Positions 1-5,294 of a stretch of DNA of 5,294 nucleotides are shown here, one piece after another. The stretch comes from Mariprofundaceae bacterium (GTDB lineage: Bacteria > Pseudomonadota > Zetaproteobacteria > Mariprofundales > Mariprofundaceae): assembly GCA_030950875.1 (NCBI GenBank), contig JAUZQS010000256.1, positions 1 through 5,294 of the forward strand. The letters run 5' to 3'. Under the pieces are notes generated by a model. The model worked only from the letters and a program-made list of their open reading frames with translations, did not search any database and was not told where the DNA came from. Each line of letters opens with the position of its first letter. Position 1 is the first letter of the stretch. Both the position numbers and the translations under genes were made by a program.

Positions 1-1046
1 GCAAGGCCGCGCAGATCGGGTACGATGCCGCCATCATCGCCTGCCATCAGTGCCAGCACGCGGCCAATCGGCAGGCCATCGCTCTCAATGCGTGTTGCAA
101 GATATTTAGCACCCAAAAACTCGGCGACGCTACGATGCACAGGATTCCGCAACTCTTCACCATCACTCTGAAATAGATTGGTTTTCAAAGCCGCAAGCAA
201 TACGCTGTGGTGTTGCGGTAAATCTTTCCAACATGGGTGCTGCTCATCCGTTCGCGCTTGATCGAGTGAAAACCCGGCCTTGCTTGATAACAGCTGGATA
301 GCGCACAAATATCCTGCGGCACTGAGCATATCACTGACAGGGAACGCGCTATCGCGGTTTGCCGAACGATGCTCGGGATTGATTTCACTGACGAGTTTGT
401 CAGATGCCATGGCATAAACCTGTGTGCGGCTTTGCGGCCAAACATCACCACCCGCTGCATCGACCAACAGGTTCAATGTTTGCGGGTTGTGTAGAAGCTC
501 ATCCAATCCGTGTTCACGAGCCTGGCGGATGAATGCCTCCACATCGGGGCCTTGTGACTTGTGACTGAGGATTTCAGCAATGTCATCACCACTCAAAGGA
601 TCAAGATGCAGGGCAGCCATCTCGCCATCTGGCGATACACGTTTTAAGGCATTGGTATCGCTCTCCCCCAGCCAGTCCGCTTCACGGCATGACAGCCGAA
701 AACTTGGTCGCCCCAATCTGTCCAGGTGCTTGCGAATATAATCAATCGGCGTCCTTCCATCACCTCCATCTGCGCGCATCTCGTCCAGCCCATCAATAAA
801 CAGCGTCTTGCCCTTGAGCTCATCGCCCGGATCGAAGGTGGCAAAGTCGCGAGCTCTGATATATTCGCCGCCAGATGCTGTTGCCTCTCTATCAAACGAT
901 TCAGTTTTGCCTGCGCCTGGATCGCCCAGCAGCACATAAGCGGGTAGGTCGCGATATTCCTCCAGTGGGCGGCATTCTTCTCGTGAATTCTCCTTCTTAC
1001 GTGTGCAAGTACGCTGAACAAGGAATGGCGTTTGTGGATTACTCAA
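1..1046 (-). CDS. NACHT-type STAND NTPase, N-terminal part (runs off left edge)
   Basis: I translated this frame by hand; it is open for 348 codons, and neither its stop nor its C-terminus is in the window. Motifs in order are a P-loop GDPGAGKT at residues 41-48, a Walker B of NACHT form LFIDGLDE at 82-89, a sensor-like RLSCRE at 117-122, the helical motif LLHNPQTLNLLVD at 184-196, and NPVHRSVAEFLGAKYLA at 301-317, typical of the winged-helix region after a NACHT module. In the family such proteins are ATP-driven sensors, often in anti-phage defence; a defence role here is inference. The P-loop begins only 40 residues in, so there is no N-terminal effector domain. The start is the TTG at 1046, overlapping the stop of the upstream ATPase gene as TTGA; no ATG or GTG precedes the P-loop strand. 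The frame looks richer in G+C than the metabolic genes. Specific subfamily and target are unknown. Confidence 0.85.
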   Translation of the reverse strand, partial: MSNPQTPFLVQRTCTRKKENSREECRPLEEYRDLPAYVLLGDPGAGKTESFDREATASGGEYIRARDFATFDPGDELKGKTLFIDGLDEMRADGGDGRTPIDYIRKHLDRLGRPSFRLSCREADWLGESDTNALKRVSPDGEMAALHLDPLSGDDIAEILSHKSQGPDVEAFIRQAREHGLDELLHNPQTLNLLVDAAGGDVWPQSRTQVYAMASDKLVSEINPEHRSANRDSAFPVSDMLSAAGYLCAIQLLSSKAGFSLDQARTDEQHPCWKDLPQHHSVLLAALKTNLFQSDGEELRNPVHRSVAEFLGAKYLATRIESDGLPIGRVLALMAGDDGGIVPDLRGL

Positions 1047-2302
1047 AGCCAGTGCTCCGCTGGATAGGAGAGAAACTCAACAAGAGGAATACCACCATCA
1101 CTAACCAGAAGTTTTTTGCAATTCCCATGCTTCTTTTCGAACAGGTCAAGGCCTTTCACAAAACCAGATGCGGCACCACTTTTTACCTCTATAGCAGTTA
1201 TCTGGTTTCCTCGTTCAATCACGAAATCGACTTCATTTGAGCTTTCACGCCAATAATACAGGCGACAATCAGGCAATCCCGAATTGTATAAATGCTGACC
1301 GACAGCACTCTCCACCACTCTACCCCAATAGGTACGATCTGCTTTGGCTTCAGCTTTGGTGTATTCGGAAGTAGCTGTCATCAAGGCATTGTTCAAAACA
1401 TTAAATTTAGGCGGTGAAGCTCGACTCCTGATATGTTGTCTCTTGTAATATTTCTGCAGTCCGACAAGAAGACCTGCATTACCAAGCATCTCAAGATAGT
1501 GAGCCAATGTAGTCGTGTTTCCTGCGTCTTGAAGATGTCCACGCACATTATCCAGTGCGACGATCTGTCCTGAGTAAGCGGAACCAATATAGAAGAGTTG
1601 TTTTAGCAGTGCTGGTTTATCAACTCTTGTCATCTCGAAAATATCTTTCTCGATACTCGGTTCGATAAGGCTCCCAGTAACATAATTGCGCCAGCGGGGC
1701 TCATCCCGAATGAAAGCTGCAGAGCCCGGATATCCTCCAAAATAAAGATAATCATCCAGATCGAAGTCGAAAGCTTCGTGCATTTCCATGAATGACCAGT
1801 GAGTAACACGGATGAGTTCGTAGCGCCCGGCCAAGCTTTCACTCATTCCCTTATACATTAATAATGGCGATGATCCGAGCAAAACAACATGTAAGTTCAG
1901 CCCTTCGGCGCGATCAGCATCCCACAAGCCTTTCACGGCCTCCGACCAATCAGGGAGCTTCTGAATTTCGTCGAAAACAAGTATGTGACCATCTTCAGAT
2001 TGTCGTGCAGCGATGCGTGCGCGCTTCCATTTTCCGATCAGCCAAGCGATGTCGCGCACATCTGAACTATGATCGTAGCTGTTACTGGTGGTAATCGTAT
2101 ATCTGGATTTTTGTTCTTCGTCTGGTCGATCTACAGGCACAAAGCAGTAGTGATCAGGCCTGAATTCAGACAGGGCATGGCGCACAATGGTGGTTTTCCC
2201 GACCTGACGTGGGCCAGCAATAAACAATAGAAGTCTAGGGAGCTCTTTAAGCCGATTTAAGAGAAGGGAAACTTCCTTACGTTGATATGAACCTACACCC
2301 AT
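1043..2302 (-). CDS. AAA_14/DUF4143 family ATPase with PDDEXK-like C-terminus
   Basis: This 419-residue protein has the full architecture and usual length of the AAA_14 plus DUF4143 family. The N-terminal ATPase has Walker A GPRQVGKT at residues 30-37, Walker B ILVFDEIQ at 107-114, sensor segment LLGSS at 141-145 and the family-typical SLAGRYE around 156-162. The C-terminal part resembles a PDDEXK nuclease fold: E331 in VVESAVG, EVD at 357-359 and EVK at 372-374, spaced like an E/D/E-x-K active site. The biochemical role of the family is not established; ATP binding is clear, nuclease activity is inference. The start ATG at 2302 is preceded by GGAG with a 5-base spacer. The gene overlaps the NACHT gene by four bases and probably shares its transcript. 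No truncation or missing key residue is seen. Confidence 0.9.
   Translation of the reverse strand: MGVGSYQRKEVSLLLNRLKELPRLLLFIAGPRQVGKTTIVRHALSEFRPDHYCFVPVDRPDEEQKSRYTITTSNSYDHSSDVRDIAWLIGKWKRARIAARQSEDGHILVFDEIQKLPDWSEAVKGLWDADRAEGLNLHVVLLGSSPLLMYKGMSESLAGRYELIRVTHWSFMEMHEAFDFDLDDYLYFGGYPGSAAFIRDEPRWRNYVTGSLIEPSIEKDIFEMTRVDKPALLKQLFYIGSAYSGQIVALDNVRGHLQDAGNTTTLAHYLEMLGNAGLLVGLQKYYKRQHIRSRASPPKFNVLNNALMTATSEYTKAEAKADRTYWGRVVESAVGQHLYNSGLPDCRLYYWRESSNEVDFVIERGNQITAIEVKSGAASGFVKGLDLFEKKHGNCKKLLVSDGGIPLVEFLSYPAEHWL
1055..1058 (-). promoter_or_regulatory. Ribosome binding site for the TTG-started NACHT gene
   Basis: The minus strand reads GGAG here, followed by an 8-base spacer and the TTG start at 1046-1044. 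It lies inside the last codons of the upstream ATPase gene. Because the frame has no ATG and its first GTG falls in the Walker A strand, this site together with the TTGA overlap fixes the start. It suggests translational coupling of the two genes. Confidence 0.6.
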
Positions 2303-2424
2303 AATTACTCCATTGAGTTAATTTACTCAGAAAGGTAATATGGCATATTAAAGATTGCAAGACATCATTTTAACGTGCACAGGAGCCTTGGTTTGCTTCG
2401 CGCATTTCCAACCCGCTATCTCTG

Positions 2425-2688
2425 CTATAAACCATTCATCATATTTACATAATACTGCATCGCAGCTTTATATTGTCTCATGGCTTTGTCATGTGATTTG
2501 CCTATTTCAGTCAGCCTCTTTAGAGCCTCGGCCATATCTTCATTCGAGCCGATATTCTTAGAGCTTATACTGATACCCAAGAGTTTGGATACAGCGTTGA
2601 GCGCCTTGATGGTGTCTTCCACCGTCTCATTACCTTTAAGCTTGGTCTTTTTTAAATAACCTTCAAATTCTGCTTGATACTTAACCAA
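2425..2688 (-). CDS. Small hypothetical protein, 87 residues, TTG start
   Basis: I do not recognise this protein with confidence. It is lysine-rich, lacks membrane segments or a signal peptide, and looks helical. The final stretch QYKAAMQYYVNM (around residues 72-83) resembles the helix that ends small N-terminal modules in some restriction-like proteins, so it may be a stand-alone relative or the remnant of a longer gene; that is inference. It is called because a good Shine-Dalgarno, GGGAG with a 5-base spacer, precedes the TTG at 2688, and the frame is open with sensible composition. An ATG at 2711 lies in another frame and ends quickly. The gene starts only 24 bases after the pfp terminator T-run, leaving no clear room for its own promoter, and sits 122 bases upstream of the ATPase gene on the same strand. 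After its stop, another in-frame stop follows within three codons. Confidence 0.6.
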   Translation of the reverse strand: MVKYQAEFEGYLKKTKLKGNETVEDTIKALNAVSKLLGISISSKNIGSNEDMAEALKRLTEIGKSHDKAMRQYKAAMQYYVNMMNGL

Positions 2689-2693
2689 TTTAA

Positions 2694-2698
2694 CTCCC
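2694..2698 (-). promoter_or_regulatory. Ribosome binding site for the 87-residue ORF
   Basis: The minus strand reads GGGAG, five bases before the TTG at 2688-2686. It is the main support for calling this small gene and for choosing TTG as its start, because no in-frame ATG is available near the 5' end. Confidence 0.5.
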
Positions 2699-2711
2699 GA
2701 ACGACGTCCAT

Positions 2712-2758
2712 TAAAAAAATATGGCGGCCTTGTTTATTTCTCTATTCAGCCGCCATAT
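2712..2758 (-). terminator. Intrinsic terminator of pfp
   Basis: A perfect 10-base inverted repeat, ATATGGCGGC at 2719-2728 and GCCGCCATAT at 2749-2758, brackets a 20-base loop. Read on the minus strand, the stem is followed directly by a run of seven T (complement of A at 2713-2719). It lies 22 bases beyond the pfp stop codon. On the plus strand no T-run follows, so it acts leftward only. The loop is longer than usual, but stem and T-tract are strong. Confidence 0.85.
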
Positions 2759-2779
2759 CCTCAAAACATTTTACTAAAC

Positions 2780-3955
2780 TTACAGCTTACCCATCTTCGG
2801 CAAATCACCCACAAGTGGCGCTAAATAATCAAGCCAAGCTTGGGTCACATCATTGCCCGCGTCATTGATATACTCATCTTTTAACGATGTGGCTTCACGT
2901 GCAACGGTTGAAAGTGGTGTTACAAAATAATCACTCTCATAAGGAACACTACTCAAGCGGCGAATCGCTACTGAACCATTGGTGCCCAAGGTAATGGCAT
3001 GCTCCACACCAAAGCCACCCACTTCACGTGCTTCTTTGGCATCCACAGTAGAAACAACCGTCGGAAAGCTGCGTTGCAAATAACCGAATGTGTCGGCACG
3101 AACACGCGCCCCTTTTGGCAAGGCTTCTTTGACCAAGGCAGACAAGGCATCTCCCAAAGCGCCTGTGCCTGAAAGCTGTAAATTACCATGCGAATCTTTT
3201 TCGCCACTTGTGGCAATCGGGTTACCATCTGCATCGACAATACCTTCCGATACTGCGACCACACAGCGACCATGTTTTTCAACTTGCGCCACCACATCTG
3301 CTTTGAATTGTTCAATATTGAATACTTTTTCAGGCACATAAATCAAATGTGGGCCATCACCTTCATGCTGACGGGCTAAAGCGGAAGCTGCGGTTAAGAA
3401 GCCAGCATCGCGTCCCATTACAACATTGATTTTAACACCTGATAAGGCGTTATTATCACGGTCATCACCCATAAATGCCAAGGCCACAAAACGTGCTGCT
3501 GAGGCAAAACCTGGGCAGTGATCAGTCACTTTTAAATCATTATCAATGGTTTTAGGAATATGAATGGTACAAAAATCATAGTTTGCCTCTTTGGCCATTT
3601 CAGAAATGATGTAGGCAGTTTCTGCTGAATCATTACCACCAATATAAAAGAAGAAACGCACATCGTTCTTCTTGAACACTTCAAAAACTTTCTCACATTC
3701 TGCTTTACCCGGCTTCAAGCGAACCGACCCCAAAGCAGCTGCGGGTGTATTGGCAACATCTTCAAGTTGCTCCAACGATTGTGTTGTTAAATCAATAAAA
3801 TCTTCGGCCATAATGCCTGCAAGACCGTGTCTTGCGCCAAGAATCCCTGTAATCGCATCTTGCTGACGTGCCGCCAGTACTGCACCAACCAGTGACTGAT
3901 TAATTACCGCAGTTGGACCACCTGACTGTCCAATAACCATTTTTCCCTTGAGCAT
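2780..3955 (-). CDS. pfp: Pyrophosphate-dependent 6-phosphofructokinase
   Basis: This 391-residue cytoplasmic enzyme interconverts fructose 6-phosphate plus PPi with fructose 1,6-bisphosphate plus phosphate. Motifs: GQSGGPTAVIN at residues 9-19, GGNDS at 106-110, PKTIDND at 134-140 with the catalytic Asp at 138, MGRDAGFL at 180-187, PE at 208-209 and FGYLQRSFP at 290-298. Donor choice is read from two places: Asp109 aligns with the glycine of the ATP-type GGDG motif, and Lys135 replaces the glycine of PGTIDND. Both mark PPi users. Asn108 stands where ATP-type enzymes have Asp, as in other GGND members. The start is the ATG at 3955, with AAGGAG seven bases upstream. The frame extends back to 4072, but that extension enters the divergent phosphatase gene, has no ribosome site and does not look like PFK. 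The gene ends in its own terminator and is divergent from the phosphatase. Confidence 0.95.
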   Translation of the reverse strand: MLKGKMVIGQSGGPTAVINQSLVGAVLAARQQDAITGILGARHGLAGIMAEDFIDLTTQSLEQLEDVANTPAAALGSVRLKPGKAECEKVFEVFKKNDVRFFFYIGGNDSAETAYIISEMAKEANYDFCTIHIPKTIDNDLKVTDHCPGFASAARFVALAFMGDDRDNNALSGVKINVVMGRDAGFLTAASALARQHEGDGPHLIYVPEKVFNIEQFKADVVAQVEKHGRCVVAVSEGIVDADGNPIATSGEKDSHGNLQLSGTGALGDALSALVKEALPKGARVRADTFGYLQRSFPTVVSTVDAKEAREVGGFGVEHAITLGTNGSVAIRRLSSVPYESDYFVTPLSTVAREATSLKDEYINDAGNDVTQAWLDYLAPLVGDLPKMGKL

Positions 3956-3962
3956 AACCTCT

Positions 3963-3968
3963 CTCCTT
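3963..3968 (-). promoter_or_regulatory. Ribosome binding site fixing the pfp start
   Basis: AAGGAG on the minus strand sits seven bases before the ATG at 3955. It supports the 391-residue protein over the 430-residue extension to 4072. Confidence 0.7.
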
Positions 3969-3987
3969 ATTAGCGTGAAACAATTGA

Positions 3988-4002
3988 ATAGTAAATTACT
4001 AT
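3988..4002. promoter_or_regulatory. Palindrome in the divergent pfp / phosphatase promoter region
   Basis: ATAGTAA, one central base, then TTACTAT form a 7-base perfect inverted repeat in the middle of the 78-base intergenic region. Each arm presents TACTAT toward the gene it faces, a 4-of-6 match to a -10 box. On the plus strand a weak -35-like GTGAAA (3975-3980) lies 16 bases upstream of the TACTAT at 3997-4002. No convincing -35 was found on the minus side. The palindrome could be a pair of overlapping -10 elements, a repressor site, or chance in AT-rich DNA. Confidence 0.35.
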
Positions 4003-4021
4003 ATTTCCGCAGCATAACAGC

Positions 4022-4026
4022 AGGAG
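4022..4026 (+). promoter_or_regulatory. Ribosome binding site for the TTG-started phosphatase
   Basis: AGGAG is followed by a 7-base spacer and TTG at 4034-4036. No in-frame ATG gives a full N-terminus for the family, so this site decides the start. Confidence 0.65.
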
Positions 4027-4033
4027 CAAGCAT

Positions 4034-4816
4034 TTGGCACCCGATATTCAAAAAGTCACCCACATCGCCCAAGAAGCGAGCGAAAGGATTCTCCTTCCTG
4101 GGTTTAAGAAACAGGGCAAAGTATCAACCAAGGATGATGGCTCCGTAGTTACGGAAACCGACTTAAAATGCCAAGACTTTCTACAAAAAGAACTTTCTTT
4201 ACTGGCACCCAATATCGCATTCTTGGGCGAGGAAATGACCCAAAAAGAACAATTAAGCTGTCTTCAGTCAAATGAATCTTTCTGGTGCGTTGATCCCTTG
4301 GATGGAACAAGTAATTTTGCCACGCCTATCCCACTATTTGCCATATCTATTGCACTCATTGATCAAGGAAGGCCTATATTAGCCTGTATTCACGACCCCA
4401 TTCGTCAAGAAACTTTCACTGCCATTCAAGGTCAAGGCTTTTACCTTAATCAACAGCCTCTTAAAAATCACTACGCCGAACAATTATCTCAAGCTGTTGG
4501 CTTTGTCGATTTCAAACGTTTAACGCCATGCCTTGCCAGTAAGCTTGCTACAAAAAAAATATACCGCAGCCAGCGTAATATTGGTAGTTGCGCACTTGAA
4601 TGGGCATGGCTTGCAGCAGGCCGAGGGCAATTTATTATTCATGGTCAGGAAAAACTTTGGGATTATGCGGCTGGCAGCCTGTTAGCCGAAGAATCTGGAT
4701 GTAAAGTAACTAACTTTATGGGGCATCACCCTTTTGAGCACCCTCAACTGAGCAGCCCTATTGCCGCTGCCCATCCTTCGATTCACAATCAACTCCTTTC
4801 AAGCCTAATGGTATAA
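4034..4816 (+). CDS. Inositol monophosphatase family phosphatase
   Basis: This 260-residue protein is a complete member of the Mg-dependent, lithium-sensitive-type phosphatase superfamily that includes SuhB, HisN, CysQ and archaeal-type fructose bisphosphatases. Metal-binding motifs are all present: Asp43 in TETD, GEE at residues 65-67, DPLDGT at 87-92 and WDYAAG at 209-214 with Asp210. The segment RNIGSCALEWAWLAAGR at 181-197 matches the conserved substrate-pocket helix of the family. The substrate cannot be read from sequence: inositol phosphate, histidinol phosphate, PAP or fructose bisphosphate are all possible. Placement between pfp and glpX favours a sugar phosphate, but that is inference from context. 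Translation begins at TTG with AGGAG seven bases upstream. Length is normal for the family. It is divergent from pfp and 115 bases upstream of glpX on the same strand, so co-transcription with glpX is possible. Confidence 0.9.
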   Translation: MAPDIQKVTHIAQEASERILLPGFKKQGKVSTKDDGSVVTETDLKCQDFLQKELSLLAPNIAFLGEEMTQKEQLSCLQSNESFWCVDPLDGTSNFATPIPLFAISIALIDQGRPILACIHDPIRQETFTAIQGQGFYLNQQPLKNHYAEQLSQAVGFVDFKRLTPCLASKLATKKIYRSQRNIGSCALEWAWLAAGRGQFIIHGQEKLWDYAAGSLLAEESGCKVTNFMGHHPFEHPQLSSPIAAAHPSIHNQLLSSLMV

Positions 4817-4931
4817 ACGATATGTTATAAAAAAAACATTAGCCGTGTATCGCCAGTCGCTTTTTCAAGCTAATTCCGCTAGCGTGCCGCCGCATTAGTT
4901 GTTTTTCTTAAAAATAATGGGAGGGAAACCA

Positions 4932-5294
4932 ATGAATACAGTTGCAGATCTTAAAATTGATCTCGTAGAAGTTTGTGAAGCCGCAGCACGTGCTTGCGCA
5001 CCTTTTGTAGGCTCCGGCAAAAAAGATGAAGGTGATGGCCTAGCTGTTGATGCTATGCGCACCCGCATCAATCAGGTTAAAATGAAAGGCGTTATTGTGA
5101 TCGGTGAAGGCGCTAAAGATGAAGCGCCTGCCCTTTATGATGATGAAGAAGTAGGTGATGGTCGTGGTATTGGTGTGGATATTGCTGTTGACCCCATTGA
5201 AGGCACAAACTTATTTGCTCGTGATGCAGCTGGCTCCATTGTAACTTTGGCAGCAGCGCCTGCTGGCACAATGTATCGCCCTGGTGCATGTTTC
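4932..5294 (+). CDS. glpX: Fructose-1,6-bisphosphatase class II, 5' part (runs off right edge)
   Basis: The first 121 residues of a GlpX-type enzyme are present and the frame is open to the right edge; family members are about 320-340 residues, so roughly two thirds is missing. GlpX hydrolyses fructose 1,6-bisphosphate to fructose 6-phosphate in gluconeogenesis; in Calvin-cycle bacteria relatives also act on sedoheptulose 1,7-bisphosphate. Family motifs seen: GKKDEGDGLAVDAMR at residues 29-43, VIGEGAKDEAP at 56-66 and DIAVDPIEGT at 83-92, which carry the metal- and phosphate-binding acidic residues. The ATG at 4932 has a strong ribosome site, GGGAGGG at 4919-4925, six bases upstream. Together with pfp it puts the reversible PPi step and the irreversible hydrolysis of the same intermediate in one locus. 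Confidence 0.93.
   Translation, partial: MNTVADLKIDLVEVCEAAARACAPFVGSGKKDEGDGLAVDAMRTRINQVKMKGVIVIGEGAKDEAPALYDDEEVGDGRGIGVDIAVDPIEGTNLFARDAAGSIVTLAAAPAGTMYRPGACF

Noticed and set aside
185..460. Minus-strand ORF of 91 residues
   Set aside because: It overlaps the NACHT frame entirely and shows no recognisable features; the NACHT frame reads through without a stop.
644..1021. Minus-strand ORF of 125 residues starting at TTG
   Set aside because: It is a shadow of the NACHT gene. The neighbouring frame carries the P-loop and Walker B motifs and is open through the whole region.
875..1240. Plus-strand ORF of 121 residues across the ATPase/NACHT junction
   Set aside because: It is antisense to two well-supported genes and its translation has no family features.
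2347..2373. Possible promoter for the ATPase gene (minus strand, TTAAAA near 2368-2373 and TTTAAT at 2347-2352)
   Set aside because: The -10-like box is fair but the -35 match is weak and the spacing is only 15 bases. The 122-base gap could hold a promoter, but nothing is convincing.
2968..3339. Minus-strand ORF of 123 residues inside pfp
   Set aside because: It is an alternate-frame shadow of pfp, with a methionine- and tryptophan-rich random-looking translation.
3956..4072. 39-residue N-terminal extension of the pfp frame
   Set aside because: It overlaps the divergent phosphatase gene, lacks a ribosome site and does not resemble PFK; the ATG at 3955 has AAGGAG at the right distance.
4869..4906. 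Weak hairpin with CTAAT/ATTAG arms, a CGCTAGCG palindrome and a following T-rich stretch between the phosphatase and glpX
   Set aside because: The outer stem is only 5-7 AT-rich pairs with a loop near 20 bases, and the T-run is interrupted. It is too weak to call a terminator or riboswitch.
1..5294. Search for tRNA, rRNA, CRISPR arrays, insertion sequences and long repeats
   Set aside because: No regularly spaced repeats, transposase-like frames, terminal inverted repeats or tRNA-like cloverleaf were seen on reading both strands.

Overview
The window looks like a Gram-negative, probably proteobacterial, chromosome where a housekeeping sugar-phosphate locus meets an accessory, defence-like block. 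The evidence is the Shine-Dalgarno-led genes, the pyrophosphate-type phosphofructokinase and the GlpX-type fructose bisphosphatase. A marine or freshwater autotroph-like lineage such as the Zetaproteobacteria is only a guess.

Left part (1-2688, all on the minus strand, reading right to left). First comes an unrecognised 87-residue protein (2425-2688). Next is a full-length AAA_14/DUF4143 ATPase with a C-terminal PDDEXK-like nuclease-fold signature (1043-2302). Last is the N-terminal 348 residues of a STAND NTPase of NACHT type, running off the left edge (1-1046). The ATPase and the NACHT gene overlap by four bases in a TTGA junction (1043-1046), so they are almost certainly translated together. 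The NACHT frame has no internal ATG start and depends on the TTG at this junction.

Middle. A strong intrinsic terminator (2712-2758) closes the leftward pfp gene (2780-3955), which encodes a pyrophosphate-dependent 6-phosphofructokinase. It also marks the border between the metabolic genes and the accessory block.

Right part (plus strand). A short divergent intergenic region (3956-4033) carries a near-perfect 15-bp palindrome. It separates pfp from a gene for an inositol-monophosphatase-family phosphatase (4034-4816, TTG start). That gene is followed after 115 bp by the 5' end of glpX, class II fructose-1,6-bisphosphatase (4932 to the right edge). Pfp interconverts fructose 6-phosphate and fructose 1,6-bisphosphate reversibly with PPi, while GlpX removes the 1-phosphate irreversibly. 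The locus therefore groups enzymes acting at one node of glycolysis, gluconeogenesis or the Calvin cycle.

The most interesting part is the two-gene ATPase/NACHT pair plus the small upstream ORF. It is a candidate anti-phage module in which the NACHT protein has no N-terminal effector domain and the partner ATPase carries the nuclease-like signature.
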